NCBI RefSeq assembly: GCF_003601975.1
Contig: NZ_QZWZ01000004.1
Coordinates: 186,001 to 250,000 of the forward strand
DNA from: Mesorhizobium waimense
Lineage (GTDB): Bacteria > Pseudomonadota > Alphaproteobacteria > Rhizobiales > Rhizobiaceae
Direction: 5' to 3'
DNA: 64,000 nucleotides
How positions within the stretch are numbered: the stretch's first letter is position 1; the number at the start of each line of letters is the position of its first letter. Shown here in pieces: positions 1-7,866 of this stretch. Below the pieces are notes generated by a model, which saw nothing but the letters and a program-made list of their open reading frames with translations, was not told the DNA's origin and ran no database searches. A program made the position numbers and the translations under genes.

Positions 1-980
1 GCAGCAAAGACATTGCTGAATGCCTCGGCAGGAAAGCCCGCCGCCTCCAGCAAGAGCGCAGTGTAGAACTCGACATTGGTCTGGATCGAGCGCGACGGCT
101 TGGCCTGCCGCAGCACCTCGAGCGCCGTCTGCTCCACGGTCTCGGCAAAAGCCAGCCGGCGGCCGGTTGCGCCCTCGGCGCCGAGCTGCCGCACCACCGC
201 TTTCAGCACATCGGCGCGTGGGTCGCGCACCCGGTAGATGCGGTGGCCAAAACCCATGATGCGCTCGCCGCGCGCGATCTCGGCACGCAGCCAGCCGGCA
301 GCGTCGCCGCCGGCCTCGATCGCGTCGAGCATCTCGATCACCGGACCGGGGGCGCCGCCATGCAGCGGCCCTTTGAGCGCGCCGAGCCCGGCCAGTATGG
401 CCGAGGTCAGGCCGGCCTGCGTCGAGGCGACTACACGCGTCGCGAAAGTCGATGCGTTGAGGCCGTGGTCGCAGACGGTGACCAGATAGGTGTCTAGGGC
501 CGTGACCAAAGCAGGCGATGCGTCGGTGCCGCTCAGCATCCGCAGCATATCGGCGGCATGGTCCGCCTGCGGATTCGGCGCGATCGCCGGACTTCCGCGC
601 TCGCCGCGCAGCAAGGCCGGCGTCAGCACCGCCGGCGCCGCGATCATCAGCAAGGCGTCCGCCAACGTATCACCGTCCGGCAGCAAGGCGACGCCGGCAC
701 GCATGCCGCTGTAGACATCGAGCGGCACCAGGGCCGGCAGCATCGGCTGCAACCGCTCGAAAACTTCGACGCGCGATCGACCGATTGCCTGCGCAAGCTC
801 GGCGTCGCCGGGGAGATCGTCGAAGAAGCCGTCGAGCAGCAGGCGAACCACTTGCGGATAGCGCCAACGGCCAGCCAGTTCCGGCAGCGAATGGCCTCTT
901 ATGGTGAGGCGGCCGCCAAGACCGTCGACATCGGAAAGCACGGTTTCCGCAGCCACCACGTCATCGAGCCCGTTTGCCAT
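1..980 (-). CDS. Citrate synthase-like protein, C-terminus cut by window edge
   Basis: About 326 codons are visible, from an ATG behind a weak AAGGAG-like site, and the gene runs off the left edge. Family landmarks are clear: HGLNASTF, the first catalytic histidine in GPLHGG, the second in GFGHRIY, followed by DPRAD. The position where most citrate synthases have the catalytic aspartate (NVDFY) reads NVEFY, so an aspartate-to-glutamate change. The expected reaction is condensation of acetyl-CoA or propionyl-CoA with oxaloacetate in the cytoplasm. It is transcribed divergently from a second citrate synthase-like gene that carries a DNA-binding domain, so it is more likely a paralogue than the housekeeping gltA. 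Whether the glutamate form is active cannot be judged here. Confidence 0.85.
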   Translation of the reverse strand, partial: MANGLDDVVAAETVLSDVDGLGGRLTIRGHSLPELAGRWRYPQVVRLLLDGFFDDLPGDAELAQAIGRSRVEVFERLQPMLPALVPLDVYSGMRAGVALLPDGDTLADALLMIAAPAVLTPALLRGERGSPAIAPNPQADHAADMLRMLSGTDASPALVTALDTYLVTVCDHGLNASTFATRVVASTQAGLTSAILAGLGALKGPLHGGAPGPVIEMLDAIEAGGDAAGWLRAEIARGERIMGFGHRIYRVRDPRADVLKAVVRQLGAEGATGRRLAFAETVEQTALEVLRQAKPSRSIQTNVEFYTALLLEAAGFPAEAFSNVFA

Positions 981-1015
981 GTCTGTCTCCTTGAGAGGTT
1001 TACCGACTGGAATTA

Positions 1016-1049
1016 ATGGTGCACCATCAATGCATCAATCTTGATCAAG
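1016..1049. promoter_or_regulatory. Palindromes between the divergent citrate synthase-like genes
   Basis: The 94-bp divergent gap holds a perfect 12-bp palindrome, ATGGTGCACCAT (1016-1027), and a perfect 10-bp palindrome, CTTGATCAAG (1040-1049). Between them is the near-symmetric ATCAATGCATCAAT. Such sites in a short divergent promoter are typical operators. The obvious candidate ligand is the adjacent citrate synthase-like protein with an N-terminal helix-turn-helix. Binding is inferred, not shown. Confidence 0.45.
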
Positions 1050-1074
1050 TGAATCAATATACAGGTGCCTGGGC

Positions 1075-2220
1075 ATGTCGGAATGGCTGACACGCGAGGA
1101 AGCGCTGGGGCGGCTCAAGGTGCGACCCCAGACCCTCTATGCCTATGTCAGCCGCGGGCGCATCGGCATGAGGCCGGATCAGGCCGATCCGCGCCGCAGC
1201 CAGTATCGCGCCGACGACATCACAGCACTTGCGACCCGCCGGGCGCGTGGACGAAGCCCCCAGGCGATCGCCGAAAGCGCCATCGCCTGGGGCGAACCGG
1301 CCATTGCCACCTCGATCTCGACCATCGTGCACGGTCGCCTCGTCTATCGCGGCGAGGACGCGGCGACACTCTCCGCCGCGATCACGCTGGAGCAGACGGC
1401 GAGCCTGCTTTGGGCGGCGGATGCTGGCGTGTCGTTTGGCTCGAAGGAGCCTTCTGATGGCAGCAAAAGCGGCCGCGCCGCGGCCTTCACGAACCTTGCC
1501 CGGCTGGCGGCGGAAGGCCGGCCTTCCCTCGGACGCTTGCCGGCCATGCTGTATCAGGATGCGGCCGGTGCCATCGGCGCTCTGGCCGCGGCACTTGGCG
1601 CGGTTGCCGGAAGCGGTGCCGTGCATGAAAGGCTGGCGCGCGGCTGGTCCGTCGGCGGCGCCGGCGCGGCCCTGATCCGCAGGGCGCTGGTGCTGTTGGC
1701 CGATCATGAATTGAACGCATCGACCTTTGCCGCGCGTGTCGCCGCCTCCACCGGCGCGCCGGTTGCCGCCTGCCTGCTTGCCGGTCTCGTCACCCTTTCC
1801 GGCCCCCGGCATGGCGGCGCCGGCGAGGCGGCCCTCAATCTCGTCGAGGACGCGGAGCGGCTAGGGGCCGATGTCGCGGTCGGGCGCTGGCTTGGCCATG
1901 ACCGGCCACTGCCAGGCTTCGGCCATCAGCTTTACCCCGAGGGCGATCCCAGGGCAGACGCCCTGCTGGCCGATATCGAGGTCGATGGCGGCCTTGCGCA
2001 TCTGCGGGATGCCGTTCTCGCGGCGACCGGCACGCGCCCGAACATCGACTTTGCGCTGGCCGCGCTGACCCGCAATTTGCGCCTGCCTTCAGACGCGCCG
2101 TTTCGCCTGTTCGCGCTCGGCCGCAGCATCGGCTGGACCGCGCATGCCGTCGAACAGGTGACCAGCAACGGATTGATCAGGCCGCGCGCCCGCTACGACG
2201 GGCCTGTGAGCCGACTCTAG
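1075..2220 (+). CDS. Citrate synthase-family protein with N-terminal helix-turn-helix
   Basis: This 381-residue protein has two parts. Residues 1-55 look like a MerR/excisionase-type helix-turn-helix (LTREEALGRLKVRPQTLYAY, then SRGRIGM and a DPRRSQYR wing). The rest is a citrate synthase fold with HELNASTFAARV, GPRHGG, GFGHQLY, DPRADALL and NIDFAL. It therefore keeps both histidines and the aspartate expected of an active enzyme, unlike its divergent neighbour, which has glutamate at the last position. The architecture suggests a metabolite-sensing autoregulator, or an enzyme tethered to its own promoter. The domain assignment is solid; the regulatory role is inference. Confidence 0.85.
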   Translation: MSEWLTREEALGRLKVRPQTLYAYVSRGRIGMRPDQADPRRSQYRADDITALATRRARGRSPQAIAESAIAWGEPAIATSISTIVHGRLVYRGEDAATLSAAITLEQTASLLWAADAGVSFGSKEPSDGSKSGRAAAFTNLARLAAEGRPSLGRLPAMLYQDAAGAIGALAAALGAVAGSGAVHERLARGWSVGGAGAALIRRALVLLADHELNASTFAARVAASTGAPVAACLLAGLVTLSGPRHGGAGEAALNLVEDAERLGADVAVGRWLGHDRPLPGFGHQLYPEGDPRADALLADIEVDGGLAHLRDAVLAATGTRPNIDFALAALTRNLRLPSDAPFRLFALGRSIGWTAHAVEQVTSNGLIRPRARYDGPVSRL

Positions 2221-2253
2221 ATCGGCTTGGCGAATGGCGATGGCCGCCGTCGT

Positions 2254-2865
2254 TCACGACATGGTGTCGAGCTTGCGCTGCATGGCGGCGATCTGTTCCT
2301 TCAGCTCCTGAAGGTCGTCCGGCTTCTCCGGCGCTTCCTTCTTGGCCGGCTCGGCCGGGGCAGGAGCAGGCCCGTTCGATCCGGCCGATGGGAACGGCGT
2401 GAACAGGCGCATCGCGTTCTGGAACATTTCCATGTTGCGGCGCGTCTGCTCCTCCAGCGCCTTGATCGGCGTGGCCATCTTCATCACGTCGATCGGCGAT
2501 TTGCCGAAGGCGCCCTTCATCTGCTCGCGGAACCGTTCCTGTTCCTTGGAGAAGGCAATCATCGATTGTTCGAGGAAACTCGGCACGATCATCTGCATCT
2601 GGTCGCCGTAAAAGGCGATCAGCTGGCGCAGGAACGGGATCGGCAGCATGTTCTGCCCGTCCTTGTTCTCGAGCTCGAAGATGATCTGTGTCAGCACCGG
2701 GTGGGTGATGTCGTCACCGGTCTTGGCGTCCTGGACGGTGAACTCCTCACCCTTCTTGACCATGTCGGCCAAGTCCTCGAGCGTCACATAGGTGCTGGTG
2801 CCGGTGTTGTAGAGCCGGCGATTGGCATATTTCTTGATAACGATCGGATCGACTTTCGCGGCCAT
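2254..2865 (-). CDS. phaR: Polyhydroxyalkanoate synthesis repressor PhaR
   Basis: A 203-residue protein that starts at an ATG preceded by GGGGAGGA; an in-frame upstream ATG lacks such a site. The N-terminal half carries the PHB/PHA accumulation regulator DNA-binding domain (IKKYANRRLYNT, then STYVTLEDLADMV). A second PHB_acc domain follows (FLRQLIAFYGDQMQ). The C-terminus is a proline/alanine-rich linker and a short coiled coil (LQELKEQIAAMQRKL). Family members bind PHB granules and repress phasin and PHB genes, linking carbon storage to transcription. It is divergent from phbA-phbB, the usual rhizobial arrangement. Confidence 0.95.
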   Translation of the reverse strand: MAAKVDPIVIKKYANRRLYNTGTSTYVTLEDLADMVKKGEEFTVQDAKTGDDITHPVLTQIIFELENKDGQNMLPIPFLRQLIAFYGDQMQMIVPSFLEQSMIAFSKEQERFREQMKGAFGKSPIDVMKMATPIKALEEQTRRNMEMFQNAMRLFTPFPSAGSNGPAPAPAEPAKKEAPEKPDDLQELKEQIAAMQRKLDTMS

Positions 2866-3166
2866 CAGTATCCTCCCCGGACACCGGCGCATGTGAGTAA
2901 GCCGCCGGTAACGATTGCGCCCTTTCGAGGATATGCGCAAAAGCGTCACAATTCCAAGTGGTTTGTGCAGTGCGGCATCATTTTATGCTGCATGGCGGGC
3001 AAAATATGCTGCGCAGCGAAAGCCGCGGCAGTTGCACTGACCGCCGGCAGCCTGCTTGCCGCGCATGGCTGGCATGCCTATTTCCGGTTTGACTTGGGTC
3101 ATGGAACGGGCAAGAAAAGTCCCTAACGATACTCAAAACACGTCACCTCGAAGTCTGGAGAAGAAA
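2866..3166. other. Divergent phaR / phbA promoter region
   Basis: A 301-bp non-coding gap between two divergent PHB genes. It holds clustered TGC/GCA-rich motifs: TGCAGTGCGGCA, ATGCTGCAT and the perfect palindrome GCTGCGCAGC (3008-3017). PhaR proteins are known to recognise TGC/GCA-rich half-sites, so these may be operators. No open reading frame with a plausible ribosome binding site is present. Confidence 0.4.
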
Positions 3167-4345
3167 ATGTCCAATGCCATCGTTGTCGCCGGCGCGGCAC
3201 GCACGTCTGTTGGCTCCTTCAACGGCGCCTTCGCCGCCACTCCGGCGCACGAGCTCGGCGCCGTCGTCATCCGGGAGCTGCTGTCGCGTACCGGTGTCGA
3301 GCCGGGCGAGGTCGACGAGGTCATCCTCGGTCAGGTGCTGACCGCCGCCCAAGGCCAGAACCCCGCCCGCCAGGCCTCGATCAACGCCGGCCTGCCCAAG
3401 GAGACCACCGCCTGGGGGCTCAACCAGGTTTGCGGCTCGGGCCTGCGCGCCATTGCGCTCGGCATGCAGCAGATCGCCGCCGGCGATGCCAAAGTGATCG
3501 TCGCCGGCGGACAGGAATCGATGTCGCTCTCGGCGCATGCCCAGCATCTGCGCGCCGGCGTCAAGATGGGCGACTACAAGATGATCGACACCATGATCAA
3601 GGACGGGTTGTGGGACGCCTTCAACGGCTATCACATGGGCAACACTGCCGAGAACGTCGCTCGCCAGTTCCAGATCACACGCGACGACCAGGACCAGTTC
3701 GCGCTGGCCTCGCAAAACAAGGCCGAAGCTGCGCAGAAGGCCGGCAAGTTCAAGGACGAGATCGTCGCCTTCACCATCAAGGGCAAGAAGGGCGACACCA
3801 TCGTCGACCAGGACGAGTACATCCGCCACGGCGCCACCATCGACGCCATGACCAAGCTGAAGCCAGCCTTCGACAAGGACGGCACCGTGACCGCCGCCAA
3901 CGCCTCCGGCATCAATGACGGTGCTGCAGGTGCGCTGCTGATGAGCGAAGCCGAAGCCACCCGGCGCGGCATCACGCCGTTGGCGCGCATCGTGTCCTGG
4001 GCCACCGCCGGCGTCGATCCGCAGATCATGGGCACCGGACCCATTCCCGCCTCGCGCAAGGCGCTGGCCAAAGCAGGCTGGTCGGTCGGCGATCTCAACC
4101 TGGTCGAGGCCAACGAGGCCTTCGCCGCGCAGGCCTGCGCCGTCAACAAGGACATGGGCTGGGATCCCTCGATCGTCAACGTCAATGGCGGCGCCATCGC
4201 CATCGGCCATCCGATCGGCGCCTCCGGTGCTCGCATCTTCAACACGCTGGTTTTCGAAATGCGCCGCCGCGGTGCCAAGAAGGGCCTCGCCACGCTCTGC
4301 ATCGGCGGCGGCATGGGCGTCGCCATGTGCATCGAAACGCTGTAA
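3167..4345 (+). CDS. phbA: Acetyl-CoA C-acetyltransferase (PHB beta-ketothiolase)
   Basis: A 392-residue biosynthetic thiolase that joins two acetyl-CoA into acetoacetyl-CoA, the first step of polyhydroxybutyrate synthesis. The nucleophilic Cys89 lies in QVCGSGLRAI, His348 in GHPIGASGAR and Cys378 in CIGGGMGVAM, all at the standard family positions. The start follows GGAGAAGAAA and gives the canonical length; an in-frame start 37 codons upstream would add a non-homologous leader. phbB follows after 85 bp on the same strand, forming phbAB, with phaR divergent. Confidence 0.96.
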   Translation: MSNAIVVAGAARTSVGSFNGAFAATPAHELGAVVIRELLSRTGVEPGEVDEVILGQVLTAAQGQNPARQASINAGLPKETTAWGLNQVCGSGLRAIALGMQQIAAGDAKVIVAGGQESMSLSAHAQHLRAGVKMGDYKMIDTMIKDGLWDAFNGYHMGNTAENVARQFQITRDDQDQFALASQNKAEAAQKAGKFKDEIVAFTIKGKKGDTIVDQDEYIRHGATIDAMTKLKPAFDKDGTVTAANASGINDGAAGALLMSEAEATRRGITPLARIVSWATAGVDPQIMGTGPIPASRKALAKAGWSVGDLNLVEANEAFAAQACAVNKDMGWDPSIVNVNGGAIAIGHPIGASGARIFNTLVFEMRRRGAKKGLATLCIGGGMGVAMCIETL

Positions 4346-4357
4346 CGACAGACTATC

Positions 4358-4377
4358 CGGGCGGTGCGAGCCGCCCG
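4358..4377 (+). other. Intercistronic hairpin between phbA and phbB
   Basis: CGGGCGG and CCGCCCG form a perfect 7-bp GC stem with a 6-nt loop. There is no uridine run after it, so it is not a standard terminator. A role in transcript stability or partial attenuation between the two genes is possible. Confidence 0.4.
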
Positions 4378-4430
4378 TTCCATTCTGCATGAAAAGCCCG
4401 AAAACAGGGCGGTACCGAAAGGGGAAACGC

Positions 4431-5156
4431 ATGAGCAAGGTTGCAATCGTCACGGGCGGGTCGCGCGGCATCGGCGCGGCGGTATCGGTCGCGCTGAAGA
4501 ACGCCGGCTATTCGGTTGCCGCGAACTACGCCGGCAACGACGAAGCGGCGACGAAGTTCACCGCCGAAACCGGCATCAAGACCTACAAATGGTCGGTCGC
4601 CGACTATGACGCCTGCGCCGCCGGCATCAAGCAGGTCGAGGCCGATCTCGGTCCGGTTTCCGTGCTGGTCAACAATGCAGGTATCACCCGCGACGGCATG
4701 TTCCACAAGATGACGCGCGAGCAGTGGAAGGAAGTCATCGACACCAACCTTTCCGGTGTCTTCAACATGACGCATCCTTTGTGGGGCGGCATGCGCGACC
4801 GCAAGTTCGGCCGCGTCATCACCATTTCCTCGATCAACGGCCAGAAGGGCCAGGCTGGACAGGTCAACTATTCCGCCGCCAAGGCCGGCGACATCGGCTT
4901 CTCGAAGGCGCTCGCCCAGGAAGGCGCCCGCGCCGGCATCACCGTCAACATCATCTGCCCGGGCTACATCGCCACCGAGATGGTCAAGGCGATCGACGAG
5001 AAGGTGCTCAACGAGCGCATCATCCCGCAAATCCCGGTCGGGCGCCTCGGCGAACCGGAAGAGATCGCACGCTGCGTCGTCTTCCTCGCGTCCGATGAAG
5101 CCGGCTTCATCACCGGCTCGACCATATCCGCCAATGGCGGGCAGTATTTCGCCTGA
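4431..5156 (+). CDS. phbB: Acetoacetyl-CoA reductase (NADPH)
   Basis: A 241-residue short-chain dehydrogenase that reduces acetoacetyl-CoA to (R)-3-hydroxybutyryl-CoA, the second step to PHB. The nucleotide-binding TGGSRGIG is at residues 8-15 and NNAG at 81-84. The catalytic triad is Ser134, Tyr147 and Lys151 (YSAAK). A GAAAGGGGAAACGC ribosome binding region precedes the start. The PHB synthase gene phbC is not in the window, as is usual in rhizobia where it lies elsewhere. Confidence 0.96.
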   Translation: MSKVAIVTGGSRGIGAAVSVALKNAGYSVAANYAGNDEAATKFTAETGIKTYKWSVADYDACAAGIKQVEADLGPVSVLVNNAGITRDGMFHKMTREQWKEVIDTNLSGVFNMTHPLWGGMRDRKFGRVITISSINGQKGQAGQVNYSAAKAGDIGFSKALAQEGARAGITVNIICPGYIATEMVKAIDEKVLNERIIPQIPVGRLGEPEEIARCVVFLASDEAGFITGSTISANGGQYFA

Positions 5157-5255
5157 GCTTTCGCGTCACTCAGCGACAACTGATGTACCGGCCCAACGGC
5201 CGGCACAGACATACACATCCACGATCGAGGCCCGTCGGCCTGACAATCAGAGCTG

Positions 5256-6506
5256 TCAGGCGGCAAGCTTCAGCGCTGCTTTGGCTGCAGGCTTGGCAGC
5301 GGAGATTGAACCCGGCTCAAGCGATGGTGCCGGCAGCCGGGCCAGCGGCGCGCGGCTGAGGCCCGACAGTTTCAAGGCCATGCGACGCTTCAGCAATGGA
5401 TTGAGGTTCATCAGCGAGAGCAGCCCATTGCGGACGAACCGCTTCACCGGATTGCGGGTAAGCGCCATGTCGGTCATCCTTCCCGCCAGTTCAAGCACCT
5501 CCTGGGCCGCCGGGCGTCGCAACGTTTCGTAGAGGTCGAGCTCGGCTTCCGCGCGCACGCCGTTCACCACATCGCCAAGCAGTTCGCCAAGCACGACCGC
5601 GTCGATGATGCCGGTATTCATGCCCTGTCCCCCTGCCGGGCTGTGCACGTGCGCGGCATCGCCCATGAGGAACAACCGGTCCTTGCGATATGACCGGACC
5701 AGGCGGTGATGCACACGAAAGCGCGAGCTCCACGCCAGGCCGAGCACCCGGGCTCGTTGGCTGGTCGGCCCACGGCTGTCGAGCAGCGCCTGGATGTCGG
5801 CAACCCCTGGCTTTTCCGGCGCGTCGTCCATTGTTGCAACGATGCGGTATGATCCGTCCGGAAGCGGCGCTACCACCACCAGCCCGGCCGGTGCAAAGAA
5901 CAGCGACACTTCCTTCGGCCCAACCGGCCAGTCGAGACGGACGTCGGCGAGAACGAACGACCCGTCATAGGCAGCGCCGTCGAACTCGATGCCGGTCGAC
6001 CTACGCACCAGGCTGTTCATACCATCGGCGCCGACGACATAGCGCGCCGATATCAGCTTCTCGCGGCCGTTCTCGACCACCATCACACGGGCGCCGTCAG
6101 CATCCTGAACAACCGATTTGGCCTCGACTTCGCGATGAATGACGCCGCCCAGGGCTGCGATCCGCTCGGCGAACACCTGCTCGGTCAGGTTCTGCGGCAG
6201 CATCAACAGATAGGGATGCCTTGATGGAAGTTTGCCGAAATCGAGATTGAGCAGCGCCCGGTTGCGGTCGCGGATGGCAAAATTTTGCAGCTTCAGGGCA
6301 AGTTCGTCCAGCCGCCCGGTGACGCCGAGAGGCTCCAGCGCTTCCAGCGTCTGCGCATGGATGACGCCGGCGCGCGAGGTCTGCAGGCCCTGCGCCAGCC
6401 TGTCGATCAGAACGTGATCGACACCGGCCTGGTGCAGCGTGATGGACAGCGCCATGCCGGTTGGGCCGGCGCCAATGATCAGGACTTGCGTTGTATCGGG
6501 CAACAT
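5256..6506 (-). CDS. FAD-dependent aromatic-ring monooxygenase
   Basis: A 416-residue class A flavoprotein of the PheA/TfdB/UbiH type. The FAD-binding GAGPTG is at residues 12-17, and the second FAD motif GDAAHVHSP precedes GGQGMN. The start is the ATG after GGAGAGAG; an upstream in-frame ATG would put the N-terminus across the operator. Family members hydroxylate aromatic or polyketide-like substrates using NAD(P)H and O2; the substrate here is unknown. It is divergent from a TetR regulator with paired operators between them, so it is probably an inducible detoxification or catabolic enzyme. Confidence 0.88.
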   Translation of the reverse strand: MLPDTTQVLIIGAGPTGMALSITLHQAGVDHVLIDRLAQGLQTSRAGVIHAQTLEALEPLGVTGRLDELALKLQNFAIRDRNRALLNLDFGKLPSRHPYLLMLPQNLTEQVFAERIAALGGVIHREVEAKSVVQDADGARVMVVENGREKLISARYVVGADGMNSLVRRSTGIEFDGAAYDGSFVLADVRLDWPVGPKEVSLFFAPAGLVVVAPLPDGSYRIVATMDDAPEKPGVADIQALLDSRGPTSQRARVLGLAWSSRFRVHHRLVRSYRKDRLFLMGDAAHVHSPAGGQGMNTGIIDAVVLGELLGDVVNGVRAEAELDLYETLRRPAAQEVLELAGRMTDMALTRNPVKRFVRNGLLSLMNLNPLLKRRMALKLSGLSRAPLARLPAPSLEPGSISAAKPAAKAALKLAA

Positions 6507-6522
6507 TTTCTCTCTCCATTTA

Positions 6523-6578
6523 TCAACAAGTGTTGACTTTCTAATAGACGCCATTGCATTTGTCAACAGTCGTTGGCA
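6523..6578. promoter_or_regulatory. Paired operators in the TetR / monooxygenase promoter
   Basis: TCAACA-AG-TGTTGA (6523-6536) is a perfect inverted repeat. A second, imperfect one, TGTCAACAGTCGTTGGCA (6561-6578), ends 2 bp before the TetR start codon; both share CAAC/GTTG half-sites. On the minus strand a TTGACA -35 (6561-6566) sits inside the second operator and is followed after 17 bp by TAGAAA. A bound repressor would block both genes, the standard TetR design. Confidence 0.6.
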
Positions 6579-6579
6579 T

Positions 6580-7173
6580 ATGAATTTCATGACTCAGAAT
6601 CAGGCAATGAAAATCAGCAAGTCGGACCGCACGCGGGCCCATATCCTGGAGGCCGCCAGGCTGCTTTTCGCCGAGCACGGTTATGACGGGGCTTCGATCC
6701 GCGATGTCGCGGCGCATGCCTCGATCGATCCGGCCATGGTGATCCGCTATTTCCGCAGCAAGGACGAACTGTTCGCCAGGGCGGCGGTCGTCGACCTGCA
6801 TCTGCCGGAGCTGCGGGTGATTGACCGAGCGGCCATCGGCGAAACACTGATCCGACGCTTCCTCGAAATCTGGGAAGGTCCGGCCAGCGGTCCTGGCATG
6901 ACAATTCTGCTGCGTTCGGCGATGTCCAACGATTTTGCTGCCGAAAAGCTGCGCGAGGTGTTTGCCAACCAGGTGAGGCCAGTGGTTGCGGCGGTCGGCG
7001 ACCCCGCCGATGCGGGTCGACGGGCCGGTCTCGTCTCAAGCCAGCTGCTGGGTTTGGCGATGTGCCGATACCTGCTGCGGCTTCCGCCAGTCGTCGCCCT
7101 GTCGCACGACGAGCTCGTCCGGAACGTCGGCGCGGCGTTGCAGCACTATGTGACGGGAGAGGACCAGTCCTGA
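6580..7173 (+). CDS. TetR-family transcriptional repressor
   Basis: About 197 residues. The N-terminal helix-turn-helix is typical: AARLLFAEHGYDGASIRDVA, then the recognition helix region MVIRYFRSKDELF. The C-terminal ligand domain is variable, as in the family. Possible starts lie at 6580, 6589 and 6607, none with a strong ribosome binding site; 6580 is taken as the first after the operator. It probably represses itself and the divergent monooxygenase; the inducer cannot be predicted. Confidence 0.88.
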   Translation: MNFMTQNQAMKISKSDRTRAHILEAARLLFAEHGYDGASIRDVAAHASIDPAMVIRYFRSKDELFARAAVVDLHLPELRVIDRAAIGETLIRRFLEIWEGPASGPGMTILLRSAMSNDFAAEKLREVFANQVRPVVAAVGDPADAGRRAGLVSSQLLGLAMCRYLLRLPPVVALSHDELVRNVGAALQHYVTGEDQS

Positions 7174-7866
7174 AGCAGCCGTTTTGGCATTGCTGACCGA
7201 GCCCTGGTCGCGCTGCTACGATCGGGCAGACCCGATGCACCCAACGCCGATCTGTGCCGGAGCGGCACGCAAAGGTTAACGGCGCAGGCGCTGGCTGTGC
7301 ACAACGCCTCTGACAAGCTGTGACTTCTCGGTGGATAAGCTGTTCACAACACAACATATTGGGGTGAACAAACCAAGAAAACCTGACCATCGCTGATTCG
7401 TCGCCGATTCGTTCCGGCTTTGGCCGAAACATTAACGATGGAGGCCGAAAAGCTCTGTCAAATGGTTAAAGCCAGTTAGGAAAAGTCAAGGATTTCATAA
7501 TGTTGACTGAGGCCGATCGGAGTGCGGGGATCGTTCCCCGGCAAAGGTTAACAGCTTTCTTCTCCCTGCATAAATCGGGCCAGTTTAGCGATTCAGCATG
7601 TGGTGAGACTCACCGTCAAAGAATCCACATATAGCCGTGAACAAAACCTGAATCAGCGAGAGTCAGTGATTCGTCGCCGATTCGTTCCAGTCTCGTTCCA
7701 ACTCTTAATCGGGACCGGATTTCGCGCGAGCCGGACGGCTCTTCGCTCCATCTGCGGAACATTCCGCTTTCGCTTCGCGCCTGAAATCCTTATGTGTCGG
7801 CTGTCACACGCGCCACCACTGGCGTGCTCCCCGGCAACGAGCGGCAGAAGCGTTATTTCCGAGCCG
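7174..7866. other. Long intergenic region with an imperfect direct repeat
   Basis: This 693-bp gap has no convincing gene. A roughly 52-bp imperfect direct repeat lies at 7363-7415 and 7637-7688. Both copies begin GTGAACAAA and share an identical 22-bp 3' end starting TGATTCGTCGCC. AAAGGTTAAC occurs twice (7271-7280, 7543-7552). ATGGTTAA (7462-7469) matches the CtrA half-site on the minus strand. A single GTGGATAA resembles a DnaA box. An open frame extends upstream from the helicase to 7600, but it lacks family similarity and a ribosome binding site. Confidence 0.6.

Noticed and set aside
5239-5260. Hairpin CCTGACA / TGTCAGG after phbB as a terminator
   Set aside because: No T-run on either strand and the arm overlaps the end of the convergent monooxygenase gene.
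7330-7355. Possible replication origin (DnaA-box-like GTGGATAA plus nearby GTTCACAAC)
   Set aside because: Only one near-match; no cluster of TTATCCACA boxes, no strong AT-rich unwinding region, and no hemE, dnaA or repABC nearby.
7600-7866. N-terminal extension of the helicase from an upstream start
   Set aside because: The extra 89 residues show no family similarity, contain part of the direct repeat and lack a ribosome binding site.
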